A stretch of DNA of 64,000 nt from Celeribacter neptunius (GCF_900113955.1 NZ_FORH01000001.1:674395-738394); one strand, 5' to 3'; shown: positions 36,741 through 45,814, counted from the first letter of the stretch. The notes: a model not told the origin generated them from the letters alone. Numbers and translations: made by a program.

Positions 36741-37446
36741 GGATGTTATTCTCGATGTCATCAACCTGAATTCCGGCTATGGCGGGAAACCGGTGTTGCA
36801 AGGCGCCGATTTCCAGGTCCGCGAAGGCGAGATCGTCGCCGTGATCGGCCGCAACGGGGTTGGCAAGTCGACCCTGATGAAGACGCTGATCGGCCTGTTG
36901 CCGACCGACAAGGGCTCTGTCAATCTGCGTGGCGCCTCGGTCGATCTTTTGTCGGCGCATAAACGCGCGCGCAAGGGGATCGGCTATGTGCCGCAGGGAC
37001 GCGACGTGTTCCCGCGGATGAGCGTGCTCGAGAACCTCTTGGTCGGAGAGGCGATTTCCGGTCGCTCCATCGCCGGCAAGGTCGAGGAAATCTACAAGTA
37101 TTTCCCGATCCTGAAGGAACGCGCGGATCAGCGTGCCGGCACCATGTCCGGCGGGCAGCAACAGCAGCTCGCGATCGGGCGGGTGCTGATGGGAGAGCCG
37201 TCGCTCATCCTGCTCGACGAACCCTCCGAAGGCATCCAGCCCAATATCGTGCAGGACATCGCGCGCATCATGGTCGAGCTGAACCGGGAGACCGGCGTCA
37301 CCGTCGTTTTCGTTGAACAGAACATCGACATGATCCGGGCGATGGCACAGCGCTGCTACGTCATGGACAAGGGCCGCATCGTCGCCGAGCTGGATCAGGA
37401 CATGCTGCAGGACCGCAATACCATTCGCCAATACCTCTCGGTTTGA
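36733..37446 (+). CDS. ABC transporter ATPase (LivF/UrtE type)
   Basis: 237-residue nucleotide-binding subunit: Walker A GRNGVGKST, signature MSGGQQQQLAIG, Walker B LILLDEPSEGIQPNIV and H-loop VEQNID. The EGIQPNIVQDI stretch after Walker B is characteristic of UrtE-type proteins. Completes the importer; the formamidase gene follows after 42 bases. Confidence 0.92.
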   Translation: MRKDVILDVINLNSGYGGKPVLQGADFQVREGEIVAVIGRNGVGKSTLMKTLIGLLPTDKGSVNLRGASVDLLSAHKRARKGIGYVPQGRDVFPRMSVLENLLVGEAISGRSIAGKVEEIYKYFPILKERADQRAGTMSGGQQQQLAIGRVLMGEPSLILLDEPSEGIQPNIVQDIARIMVELNRETGVTVVFVEQNIDMIRAMAQRCYVMDKGRIVAELDQDMLQDRNTIRQYLSV

Positions 37447-37488
37447 AACCGTTGGCACAGTCAAGACCATCACAGAAAGGACCCCGTT

Positions 37489-38487
37489 ATGAGCTGGTTT
37501 GAAGAGTCGATCATGGCCCGCAAAGGCGTCGCGCAAGGCAAGACGCTCGAGACGCGCACCATCACCGAGGCCGAGCAGGGTGATTACCCGTATATCTACA
37601 CCGCCGGGATCGATCCCGTGCTGCGCGTCGATCCGGGCACCGTGGTCAGCGCCGAGACGCATGACGCTTTCGAAGGCGCGATTCAGAAGGAAACCGATGT
37701 CCCGACGGAGATCCTGAACTTTCCCTTCCTCAATCCGCAGAACGGGCCGATCTATGTCAACGGTGCCGAAAAGGGCGACACCATCGCCGTCTATATCGAA
37801 AGCATCGTACCGCGCGGGCCGCAGCCGCGGGGCACCACCGTCATCATGCCGGAATTCGGCGGTCTCGTGCCGACATTCGAAACCGCTCTGCTGACCCAGC
37901 CGCTGCCCGAAGTGGTGCGCAAGCTGGACATCACCGTGGAAGAGGGCACCAAATGGAACGATCAGATCAGCCTGCCGTATGAGCCCTTTATCGGCACCAT
38001 CGGCACGGCGCCGGAAGCGGAGGCGATTTCCTCGCTGGTACCCGACTATTACGGCGGCAACATGGACCTGCCCGATGTCGCGCCGGGCGCGGTGGTCTAC
38101 CTGCCGGTGCAGACCGAGGGCGGCTATCTGTTCCTCGGGGATTGTCACGCGGCGCAGGGCGACGGCGAATTGTGCGGTGTCGCGATCGAGCACCCGACCG
38201 TCACCACGGTGCGCATCGATCTGATCAAGAACTGGAGCATCCGCACGCCGCGTCTCGAGAACAAGGATTTCTACATGACCGTGGGCTCGGCGCGCCCGAT
38301 GGAGGATGCCGCCCGCGGTGCCTATCGCGAGCTGATCCGCTGGATGGCGGCGGATTTCGGTTTTGACGAGATCGATGCCTATATGCTGCTGACGCAATGC
38401 GGACGCGTGCGTCTCGGCAATATGGTGGACCCGAAATATACGGTCGGGGCCTCTGTGCTCAAATCGATCATCGGCATCGCAGACTAA
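37489..38487 (+). CDS. fmdA: formamidase/acetamidase (FmdA_AmdA family)
   Basis: Hydrolyses formamide or acetamide to the acid and ammonia; cytosolic. 332 residues with the family blocks YTAGIDPVLRVDPGTVVSAETHDAFEG near the N terminus, GTIGTAPEAE in the middle, the GGNMDLPDVAPGAVVYLPVQTEGGYLFLGDCHAAQGDGELCG block with histidine and acidic residues (when read across its segments), and a C-terminal TQCGRVRLGNMVDPKYTV. AAAGGA lies upstream of the ATG at 37489. Product of the amide operon, turning imported amide into usable nitrogen. Confidence 0.92.
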   Translation: MSWFEESIMARKGVAQGKTLETRTITEAEQGDYPYIYTAGIDPVLRVDPGTVVSAETHDAFEGAIQKETDVPTEILNFPFLNPQNGPIYVNGAEKGDTIAVYIESIVPRGPQPRGTTVIMPEFGGLVPTFETALLTQPLPEVVRKLDITVEEGTKWNDQISLPYEPFIGTIGTAPEAEAISSLVPDYYGGNMDLPDVAPGAVVYLPVQTEGGYLFLGDCHAAQGDGELCGVAIEHPTVTTVRIDLIKNWSIRTPRLENKDFYMTVGSARPMEDAARGAYRELIRWMAADFGFDEIDAYMLLTQCGRVRLGNMVDPKYTVGASVLKSIIGIAD

Positions 38488-38498
38488 GCGACCCGAGA

Positions 38499-38521
38499 TG
38501 GGGCGGTGCCGTTCCGCCCCA
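38499..38521 (+). other. GC-rich hairpin between formamidase and amidase
   Basis: TGGGGCGG and CCGCCCCA form a perfect 8-bp stem around a 7-base loop. No T-run follows, so it is not a standard terminator; it could stabilise the upstream message or lower amidase expression. Confidence 0.6.
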
Positions 38522-38607
38522 ATCCTCCTCACCCCGCATTTCGAACCCGCCCGGCCTCACCCCGGGTCATGGCAGCGTGACGCTTGCCAATCGCACAGGA
38601 GCACCCA

Positions 38608-40164
38608 ATGACCACGGACTCTTCCACTTCGCACCCTTCGGAGAAATCCCTGCCGGATCTCGGGACACTGAGTGTCGCGGCCGTGCAGGACGGCCTGCAA
38701 TCGGGCCGGTTCACCGCCGAGGCGCTGACCAAGGCCTGTCTCGCCCAGATCGCGGCGCTGAACGGCCATTACAACGCGATCATCTTTGAAAACGAAGCGG
38801 CGCTCGAGACCGCGCGCGAGATTGATCGTCGTCTGGCCGCCGGAGAAAAGCTCGGTCCGCTGGCCGGCGTTCCTGTGGTGGTGAAAGACCCGATGGACAT
38901 GCAGGGCATCCCGACGACCGCCGGCTGGCGCATGCTCTATTCCAAGGCCGGAGGGGTCGATCTCATTCCCGAACGGGACAGTCCCGTCGTGGCGCGGATG
39001 CGGGCGGCGGATGCGGTCATCCTTGGCAAGACCAATGTGCCGATCCTGAGCTGGACCGGAACCCATGCCAATGACAGCTGGGCTGGGCCGACCATCAATC
39101 CGGCGATCGAGGACCGGGCGCCGGGCGGCTCGAGCGCCGGCACGGCGGCGGCGGTTGCGACGCATATGTGCGTTCTGGGACTGGCGGAGGAAACCGGGGG
39201 CTCGATTCAGAACCCGGCCTCGGCGCAGGGGCTCGTGGGGATCAAGCCGACCATCGGTCTGGTGCCGAATGCCGGGGTGGTCCCGCTGTCCGGCAACCGG
39301 GACGTTGTCGGGCCGATTGCCCGCACGGTGCGCGATGCCGCCCTCGGTCTCGATGTTCTGGCCGGGTTCACCACCGAGGACCCCAAGACACTCGCCGCGG
39401 TCGACAAGATCCCCGAAGACGGCTATGCCGCAGGTCTCTCGAAGGACGGGCTGAAAGGCAAACGCCTTGGTCTCTACGGCCCCGGCTGGCGCAAGGATGC
39501 GCTCTCCGAAGAGGCGGCCCGGCTCTATGAGCGCGCCAAGGCAGAGCTGAAAGAGCTCGGTGCGGACCTGGTCGAGGACCCCTTTGCCGGCACCGATTTT
39601 GCCACGCTGCGCCAGATCACGCCGGGCACGCCGTTCTTCGACGGGCGCGGCCTTGAATCCATCCCTTACGACATGACGCTCTATTTGCGCCGGCTCGGTG
39701 AAAATGCTGCGCTCAAGACATGGGAGGAATTCGTAGAGGCCACGAAAGCCGAAGATCCTTTCGCCAAGGGCGCGATCCTGGGGTTTCTCAAGGAGCTGCC
39801 CGATTTCCTTGCAGCGGTGAAATCTCCGGCGACGCCGCCGGCCATGCCGGAGTTCACGGCGCTCAAACGCCGCTATCTCCAGCTGATCGATCAGGTCTTT
39901 GCCGAGCACGATTTGGATGCGCTGGTCTATCCGCAGATGCTGCAGGAACTGCCCGGGCTCCATTCGGGCGACGCCATCCTTGAGACGACCGTCGGAGAGC
40001 TGAACATCGCCGGTCTCCCCGGGATCACCGTGCCGGCGGGCTATTACGCCTCGGGGGCGCCGTTCGAGCTGATTTTCCTCGGGAAACAATGGGGGGAACC
40101 GGATCTCATCCAAAGCGCCTACGCCTATGAACAGGGGACAGCCCACCGCAAACCGGCCATTTGA
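38608..40164 (+). CDS. amidase (amidase-signature family)
   Basis: 518-residue Ser-cisSer-Lys hydrolase. The triad is visible: Lys in VVVKDPMDM (about residue 91), the cis-Ser in EETGGSIQNPAS, and the nucleophile region APGGSSAGTAAAVA. The C-terminal AGLPGITVPAGYYASGAPF block is standard. Start at 38608 has AGGAG 6 bases upstream; an earlier in-frame TTG is rejected. Probably hydrolyses a second class of amides imported by the same operon. Last gene of the amide operon; about 57 bases later the SOS promoter of imuA begins. Confidence 0.93.
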   Translation: MTTDSSTSHPSEKSLPDLGTLSVAAVQDGLQSGRFTAEALTKACLAQIAALNGHYNAIIFENEAALETAREIDRRLAAGEKLGPLAGVPVVVKDPMDMQGIPTTAGWRMLYSKAGGVDLIPERDSPVVARMRAADAVILGKTNVPILSWTGTHANDSWAGPTINPAIEDRAPGGSSAGTAAAVATHMCVLGLAEETGGSIQNPASAQGLVGIKPTIGLVPNAGVVPLSGNRDVVGPIARTVRDAALGLDVLAGFTTEDPKTLAAVDKIPEDGYAAGLSKDGLKGKRLGLYGPGWRKDALSEEAARLYERAKAELKELGADLVEDPFAGTDFATLRQITPGTPFFDGRGLESIPYDMTLYLRRLGENAALKTWEEFVEATKAEDPFAKGAILGFLKELPDFLAAVKSPATPPAMPEFTALKRRYLQLIDQVFAEHDLDALVYPQMLQELPGLHSGDAILETTVGELNIAGLPGITVPAGYYASGAPFELIFLGKQWGEPDLIQSAYAYEQGTAHRKPAI

Positions 40165-40220
40165 GCAAGACGGGGCAGGGGAGCGGGACAATCCTTCTTT
40201 GGTCTTTTATGGGTCTTTCA

Positions 40221-40257
40221 TTGGCATATGGTGCGTGTTCATCTTATGTTCTCCCTA
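40221..40257 (+). promoter_or_regulatory. LexA-controlled promoter of imuA-imuB-dnaE2
   Basis: The alphaproteobacterial SOS box GTTC-N7-GTTC is present exactly: GTTC at 40237-40240 and 40248-40251. It overlaps a -10-like TTATGT (40244-40249), which is 17 bases from a -35-like TTGGCA (40221-40226). The expected start of transcription is at about 40256-40257, the ATG of imuA itself. Confidence 0.85.
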
Positions 40258-40886
40258 TGCGAGTCGATTTTGACAAGGTCTTTCCCCTGCGCCGGGCCCG
40301 GGTCCATGAGGTCTTCGGGCCCGGTGCCATGAGTTTTGCCGCCATCAGCTTTGCCACCATGGCCGGGCATGGGGCCGGGCAGGGCGCGGGGCTGTGGATC
40401 CGCGAAAGCTGGCTGTCCGACGGGCTCACGCCGCAGGGCCTCCTGCCTTTCTTCGATCCGGCGCAGCTGCTCCTGGCCCGGCCCAAGGATCAGATCGACG
40501 CGCTCTCCGTGGCCGAAGAGGCGCTTCGGGACGGGGTCCTGCCCTTTGTGGTGATCGAGATCACCCGGGCGCTGAACCTGCGCGAAGGACGACGGTTGCA
40601 ATTGGCCGCCAAGGCAGGCGGCGCCACCGGCCTGTGTCTCATTCCCGAGGGCATGGGGTCGAATGCCGCCGAGACCCGCTGGCAGGCCGCGCCTCTGTTC
40701 GATCCAGAGGGCAATCCCGCGCGGCAAGACTCGACTTTGATGCGCTGGGAAATTAAAAAGAACAAATCAGGAACACTTGGAGCCTGGAATGTTCGATGGG
40801 ATCCGAAAGCGCGCCGTGTGCATGTGGTTTCCCCGGTTGCCGAGCGACCGGGTGCTGCGGGTGCGCCCGCTGGCCCGGCCGGATGA
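40257..40886 (+). CDS. imuA: SOS mutagenesis protein ImuA
   Basis: RecA-like accessory protein of the ImuA-ImuB-DnaE2 translesion system. 209 residues; the conserved FPLRRARVHEVFGPGAMSFAAISFATMAG stretch lies near the N terminus and LLLARPKDQIDALSVAEEALRDG in the middle. No Walker A motif is seen, as usual for ImuA. The ATG at 40257 is preferred because the LexA box and predicted -10 lie directly before it; upstream in-frame starts would lie within or before the promoter. No ribosome binding site is present, consistent with a leaderless message. Its 3' end overlaps imuB by 98 bases in another frame. Confidence 0.85.
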   Translation: MRVDFDKVFPLRRARVHEVFGPGAMSFAAISFATMAGHGAGQGAGLWIRESWLSDGLTPQGLLPFFDPAQLLLARPKDQIDALSVAEEALRDGVLPFVVIEITRALNLREGRRLQLAAKAGGATGLCLIPEGMGSNAAETRWQAAPLFDPEGNPARQDSTLMRWEIKKNKSGTLGAWNVRWDPKARRVHVVSPVAERPGAAGAPAGPAG

Positions 40887-42318
40887 GAGCCCATTCGCGC
40901 TGACGCTCCGGGCCAAGAACACAGAGCGGATCTATTGTCTCAACGCGGCGGCCGAGCGGCAGGGGCTCCGCCGCGGCATGAGCTTTGCCGATGCCCGGGC
41001 GTTCTGTCCCGATCTGCTGAGTCAGCCGGCGCGGCCGGATCTCGACGCGCGGTTTCTCGCGACCCTGCGCCGTTGGGCAACGCGCTATTGCCCCTGGGTG
41101 GGGTATGAGGGCGAGGACGGGCTGGTGCTCGATGTCACCGGCTCCACCCATCTCTGGGGCGGTGAGGCGGAGATGCTCGCAGATATGCAGGCGCGCGCGC
41201 GCCGCGCCGGGCTGACGCTGCGACTGGGGCTGGGCGAGACCCGCGGTGCGGCCTGGGCTTTCGCGCATTTCGGCGATGGGCAAGCCGGGCTCACGGCGTT
41301 GCCGGTCGCCGCGCTGCGGCTTGAGGATCGCATGGTCACCGCCTTGGAACGGCTGGGGCTTCGCACCATCGGCGATCTCAGTGCCGCGGCCCGGGCACCG
41401 CTGGCGCGTCGTTTCGGGCCGGAGCTGTTGCTGCGGCTGGATCAGGCCATGGGCGATATCCCGGAACCGACCATGCCGGAAAGCGAGCCGCCGCGGTTTG
41501 CCGTGCGGATGAGCCTGCCGGAGCCGATCGGGCTCGCGGAGGACGTCATGGGCATCACCGCCCGGCTTCTGGCGCCGCTCTGTGACAAGCTCAAGGCACA
41601 GGAGATGGGCGCGCGTCGTCTCACCCTGACTCTGCGCCGGGTCGATCAGGGCAGTCCCGAGGTCGAGCTGCGCCTGGCCGCGCCGATGCGTGACCCGCAT
41701 CGTATCCTGCCGCTGTTCACCCGTGGCGTCGGCGAGGTCGACGCGGGGTTCGGCATCGATCAGATCCGGCTGGAAGCGACTCAGGTCGAGCCCCTGCCGG
41801 TGCAGCAGATCGGCAGTCGCCATATTGGCGCGGCGGCGCAGGCGCCGGATCGATTGAACGATCTGATCACCCGCATCGGCACCCGCATCGGGCTGGAGCA
41901 GATCCAGCGCTTTCTGCCCGCCGACAGCCATATCCCGGAACGTGCCTTCACGATGGCCGCCGCCGCGTTTAGCACGCCCGACAGCGCATGGGCCTTGCCC
42001 GGTCCGCGGCCGCTGCGGCAGTTTCCGCCGGAACCGATCGCCAGTCACGGTGCTGGTCACGGTGCTGGTCACGGTGCGGGTCACGGTGCTGGGCAGGGCG
42101 CTGAACCGCCCGCGCGGTTTCGCTGGCGACGGATGACGCTTTCCACCGGGCGCGCCGTGGGGCCGGAACGCATCGCGCCGGAATGGTGGCTGCCGGATGA
42201 AAACTGGCGCTCAGGTCTGCGCGATTACTGGCGGATCGAGACGCGCGAGGGGCGCCGGCTCTGGCTCTATTACACACCACAAAATCCCGGCTGGTTCGTG
42301 CAGGGGGAATTCGCGTGA
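40789..42318 (+). CDS. imuB: ImuB, Y-family polymerase-like protein
   Basis: Non-catalytic Y-family relative that bridges ImuA and DnaE2 and contacts the beta clamp. 509 residues: VCMWFPRLPSDRVLR at the N terminus (no catalytic acidic DxD as in DinB), GLRRGMSFADARAFCPDL, GLVLDVTGSTHLWGG, a helix-hairpin-helix region (LGLRTIGDLSAAARAPL), and the conserved PADSHIPERAF near 395. A (HGAG)n stretch encoded by 12-base repeats lies near 420-440. Start at 40789 has GGAG upstream; 40822 is an alternative. Overlaps dnaE2 by four bases (GTGA). Confidence 0.9.
   Translation: MFDGIRKRAVCMWFPRLPSDRVLRVRPLARPDESPFALTLRAKNTERIYCLNAAAERQGLRRGMSFADARAFCPDLLSQPARPDLDARFLATLRRWATRYCPWVGYEGEDGLVLDVTGSTHLWGGEAEMLADMQARARRAGLTLRLGLGETRGAAWAFAHFGDGQAGLTALPVAALRLEDRMVTALERLGLRTIGDLSAAARAPLARRFGPELLLRLDQAMGDIPEPTMPESEPPRFAVRMSLPEPIGLAEDVMGITARLLAPLCDKLKAQEMGARRLTLTLRRVDQGSPEVELRLAAPMRDPHRILPLFTRGVGEVDAGFGIDQIRLEATQVEPLPVQQIGSRHIGAAAQAPDRLNDLITRIGTRIGLEQIQRFLPADSHIPERAFTMAAAAFSTPDSAWALPGPRPLRQFPPEPIASHGAGHGAGHGAGHGAGQGAEPPARFRWRRMTLSTGRAVGPERIAPEWWLPDENWRSGLRDYWRIETREGRRLWLYYTPQNPGWFVQGEFA
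42046..42105 (+). repeat. 12-base tandem repeat inside imuB
   Basis: Four near-identical units of CACGGTGCTGGT (42046-42093) plus a degenerate fifth (to 42105) encode repeated His-Gly-Ala-Gly. Being in multiples of three bases, copy-number change would keep the frame. A similar HGAGQGAG segment occurs in ImuA near 40366. Confidence 0.9.
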
Positions 42319-45300
42319 GTGAGAAACGTCCAGGACATGATCCGGGGGATCATGGCAGTTTCGAACAGGCGGAGCCCCAGCGCCCATATTGGCCGTCTGG
42401 CCAATATGCCGAATTGTGCACCACCTCGAATTTCACCTTTCTCACCGGGGCTTCGCATCCCGAAGAGCTGATGCTGCGCGCCGCCGAGCTGGGGCTTGAG
42501 GCCGTGGCTATCACTGACCGCAACACGCTCGCCGGGGTGGTTCGTGCATATTCTGCGCTCAAGACCCTGCGCGAGGAGGCCTCCGAGAGCCTTCGGGTGC
42601 GGTCCTCGCATCGGGTCGATCCGAGTTCCCGGCAGGATTTTGGCGCGTCCCTCGATCTGCCGCGACCGGAGCCGTCCAGATTGCCGAAGCTCCCAAGGCT
42701 GATCGTCGGCAGTCGTCTCGTGCTGCGCGATTGCCCGGTGGAATTTCTAGCCCTGCCGACGGATCGGGCCGCCTATCACCGGCTGGCGCGGCTGTTGACC
42801 ACGGGCAAGCGGCGGGCGGAAAAGGCCGAATGCCATCTCGATCTGAGCGACGTGGAGGCGGGTTGTCAGGGCATGATCCTCATTGCCCTGCCGCCGCCGG
42901 ATCTGCCTCAGGCGCTCGCCCCGCTCGGGCGGCTGCAACGGCGCTATCCGGGGCAGGTCTTCCTTGGCGCCGCACCACGATATGACGGCTCCGATCAGGC
43001 CTGGTTCGATGCCTGCGCCGCACTGGCGCTCAGGTGCTCCACCCCGATGGTGGCTCTGGGCGATGTGCTCATGCATCACGGGCGGCGGCGCAGATTGGCG
43101 GATGTGCTGACCTGTATGCGCGAGGGGCTCACCATCGACCGGATCGGCACGCGGGCGCTGGCCAATGCCGAGCGGCGGCTGAAAGGCGCCGCCGACATGG
43201 CGCGGCTCTACCGGCGGCACCCGGCGGCGCTCAAACGCACATTGGAGATCGCGGCGCGCTGTGGCTTTGATCTCTCTGAACTGAGCTATGAATACCCGGA
43301 TGAGATGGCCGAAGGCGAGGAACCTCAGGCGCGGCTTGAACGGCTGGCGCGCGAAGGTGTCAAACGCCGCTACCCTGAGGGCGCCTCCGAGCGGGTGCAT
43401 GGCCTGATGGAAAAGGAGCTCTCCTTGATCGGTGAGCTGCGTTACGCGCCCTATTTCCTCACCGTGCATGATATCGTGCAGGAGGCACGCGCGCGCGGCA
43501 TTCTCTGTCAGGGGCGTGGCTCGGCGGCCAATTCGATCCTCTGTTACCTGCTGGGTATCACCGATGTCTCGCCCGACATGATCGGCATGGTGTTCGAGCG
43601 CTTCATTTCACGTCATCGCGGCGAGCCGCCCGATATCGATGTGGATTTCGAACACGAGCGGCGCGAGGAGGTGATCCAGTGGATCTATGAGAAATATGGC
43701 CGTCACCGCGCTGGTCTTTGTGCCACGGTGATTCATTTCCGCACCCGCGCCGCGATCCGCGAGGTCGGCAAGGTCATGGGCCTGTCCCAGGACCTTACCG
43801 CACGGCTCTCGGGCGATATCTGGGGCATGTCCAACGCCGGCGCGGATCTGGAGCGGGTCAAGGCCCTGGGGCTTGACCCGACGGACCGGCGGCTGGCCCA
43901 GACCATCGAACTCATCGGTGAGATCATCGGCTTTCCACGGCACCTGAGCCAACATGTCGGCGGCTTCATCATCACCCGCGGGCGCCTGGATGAGCTCTGC
44001 CCGATCGAGAACGCCGCGATGGAGGATCGCACGGTGATCGAATGGGACAAGGACGATATCGACGCTCTGGGTATCCTGAAGGTCGATGTGCTGTCCTTGG
44101 GCATGCTCACATGTCTGCGCAAGAGCTTCGACCTGTTGCAGCAACATGAGAAGATCCGGCACCGGCTCGACACGGTGCCGCAGGAAGATGGTACGACCTA
44201 TGAGATGCTGCAACGCGCCGATGCGGTGGGGGTGTTCCAGGTCGAAAGCCGGGCGCAGATGAATTTTCTGCCGCGGATGAAGCCCAAAACCTTCTACGAT
44301 CTGGTGATCGAGGTCGCCATTGTGCGCCCCGGCCCGATCCAGGGCGGTATGGTCCAGCCCTATATCCGGCGAAGGCAAAAACTCGAAGCGCCGGAGCCCT
44401 TCGGTCCCGCGCTCGAAGAGGTCACCCGCAAGACCCTCGGCGTGCCCTTGTTTCAGGAACAGGCGATGCAGATCGCCGTGGTCGGCGCGGGCTATACGGC
44501 GGAAGAGGCCGACAAGCTCCGGCGCTCTCTGGCCTCGTTCCGGCGCATGGGCACGATCGGCGCCCATCGTGAGCGGTTCCTGCAGGGCATGCGCCAGAAT
44601 GGCTATAGCGACGCCGTGGCCGAGGCCTGTTTTTCGCAGATCGAAGGCTTCGCCGATTACGGGTTTCCGGAAAGCCATGCGGCGGCCTTTGCCATGCTGA
44701 CCTATGTCTCGTCCTGGCTGAAATGCCACCACCCGGCGGTCTTTGCCTGTGCTTTGCTGAACTCCCAGCCGATGGGGTTTTACGCGCCCGCCCAGATCGT
44801 CCGCGATGTCCGCGACCATGGCGTCGAGGTGCGGCCGGTCTGTGTCAACAACTCGGGCTGGGACAATCTTCTGGAACGCCGGGCCGACGGGGCGCTGGCG
44901 CTCAGGCTCGGGTTTCGCCAGATCAAGGGCTTTCGCGAAGAGGATGCCGGTTGGATCACGGCGGCGCGCGGCAATGGCTATCAGGACCCGGAGAGCGTCT
45001 GGCTCAGGGCAGGGGTGGCGCCTGCGGTGCTCGAACGTCTGGCCGAGGCGGACGCCTTCATCGGCATGGGGCTGACGCGGCGCGATGCGCTCTGGCAGGT
45101 GCGCGCCATTCGTGCGCCGAAACCCTTGCCTCTGTTCTCCGACCCGCTCGATGGCGAAGGCATTCGTGAGCCGCAGGTCAGCCTGCCTGCGATGCATCTG
45201 GGCGAGGAGGTGGTGGAGGATTACGTCGCTCTGCGCCTCACCTTGCGGGCCCATCCGATGGAGCTTCTGCGCCCGGGCATTCCCGGCCTGACGCCGCATG

Positions 45301-45728
45301 ACCGTTTGCCCACAGCACCGCTCAGGCGCACTGCCGTCTGCGGCCTCGTCATCACCCGGCAACGTCCGGGCACGGCCTCCGGCGTGATCTTCCTGACGCT
45401 CGAAGACGAGACCGGTGTCTCGAATGTGGTGGTCTGGCCCAAGGTCTACAAACGCTTCCGCCGGACCGTCATGGGCGGGCGGTTGCTGCGCGTCACCGGG
45501 CGGTTGGAGCGCGAGGGCATGGTTGTGCATCTGATCGCCGATCACATCGAGGACCTGTCCGACAAGCTCTCGGAATTGGGCCATCCCCTGGACGATGCGG
45601 TGGGCATCACCCAGCCACAGGCCGACGATGCGCCGCGTCGCACGCGATCGGCCGCGCGCCCCAAACCCACCGCGCGCCACCCCCGCGAACAGGCCAAACG
45701 CCTGTTCCCGAGCCGGGATTTCCATTGA
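42315..45728 (+). CDS. dnaE2: error-prone DNA polymerase DnaE2
   Basis: C-family polymerase for SOS-induced translesion synthesis. 1137 residues: an N-terminal PHP domain (SNFTFLTGASHPEELMLRAAELG, ITDRNTLAGVVR), the palm with GRGSAANSILCYLLGITDV and the catalytic PPDIDVDFEHERREE aspartates, fingers and tandem HhH, and a C-terminal OB fold (VCGLVITRQRPGTASGVIFLTLEDETG). The start is GTG at 42315, overlapping the imuB stop. The last 40 residues are basic and low-complexity. Third gene of the LexA-controlled cassette. Confidence 0.95.
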   Translation: MSEKRPGHDPGDHGSFEQAEPQRPYWPSGQYAELCTTSNFTFLTGASHPEELMLRAAELGLEAVAITDRNTLAGVVRAYSALKTLREEASESLRVRSSHRVDPSSRQDFGASLDLPRPEPSRLPKLPRLIVGSRLVLRDCPVEFLALPTDRAAYHRLARLLTTGKRRAEKAECHLDLSDVEAGCQGMILIALPPPDLPQALAPLGRLQRRYPGQVFLGAAPRYDGSDQAWFDACAALALRCSTPMVALGDVLMHHGRRRRLADVLTCMREGLTIDRIGTRALANAERRLKGAADMARLYRRHPAALKRTLEIAARCGFDLSELSYEYPDEMAEGEEPQARLERLAREGVKRRYPEGASERVHGLMEKELSLIGELRYAPYFLTVHDIVQEARARGILCQGRGSAANSILCYLLGITDVSPDMIGMVFERFISRHRGEPPDIDVDFEHERREEVIQWIYEKYGRHRAGLCATVIHFRTRAAIREVGKVMGLSQDLTARLSGDIWGMSNAGADLERVKALGLDPTDRRLAQTIELIGEIIGFPRHLSQHVGGFIITRGRLDELCPIENAAMEDRTVIEWDKDDIDALGILKVDVLSLGMLTCLRKSFDLLQQHEKIRHRLDTVPQEDGTTYEMLQRADAVGVFQVESRAQMNFLPRMKPKTFYDLVIEVAIVRPGPIQGGMVQPYIRRRQKLEAPEPFGPALEEVTRKTLGVPLFQEQAMQIAVVGAGYTAEEADKLRRSLASFRRMGTIGAHRERFLQGMRQNGYSDAVAEACFSQIEGFADYGFPESHAAAFAMLTYVSSWLKCHHPAVFACALLNSQPMGFYAPAQIVRDVRDHGVEVRPVCVNNSGWDNLLERRADGALALRLGFRQIKGFREEDAGWITAARGNGYQDPESVWLRAGVAPAVLERLAEADAFIGMGLTRRDALWQVRAIRAPKPLPLFSDPLDGEGIREPQVSLPAMHLGEEVVEDYVALRLTLRAHPMELLRPGIPGLTPHDRLPTAPLRRTAVCGLVITRQRPGTASGVIFLTLEDETGVSNVVVWPKVYKRFRRTVMGGRLLRVTGRLEREGMVVHLIADHIEDLSDKLSELGHPLDDAVGITQPQADDAPRRTRSAARPKPTARHPREQAKRLFPSRDFH

Positions 45729-45814
45729 CGAAAAAGGCTTCGAACACGACCTTATGGCGTCGTCAATGCAGACATTCGGACAGGGACGTCGTCGGTGTTT
45801 TGAGGCAAAATGGT

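Noticed and set aside
40161-40256. Upstream extension of imuA starting at TTG 40161
   Set aside because: It would place the LexA box and promoter inside the coding region and adds no conserved residues.
42046-42105. Repeat array considered as CRISPR
   Set aside because: Units are 12 bases, directly adjacent without spacers, and in frame within imuB.
43608-45725. 705-codon open frame opposite dnaE2
   Set aside because: Antisense artefact with no recognisable domain.
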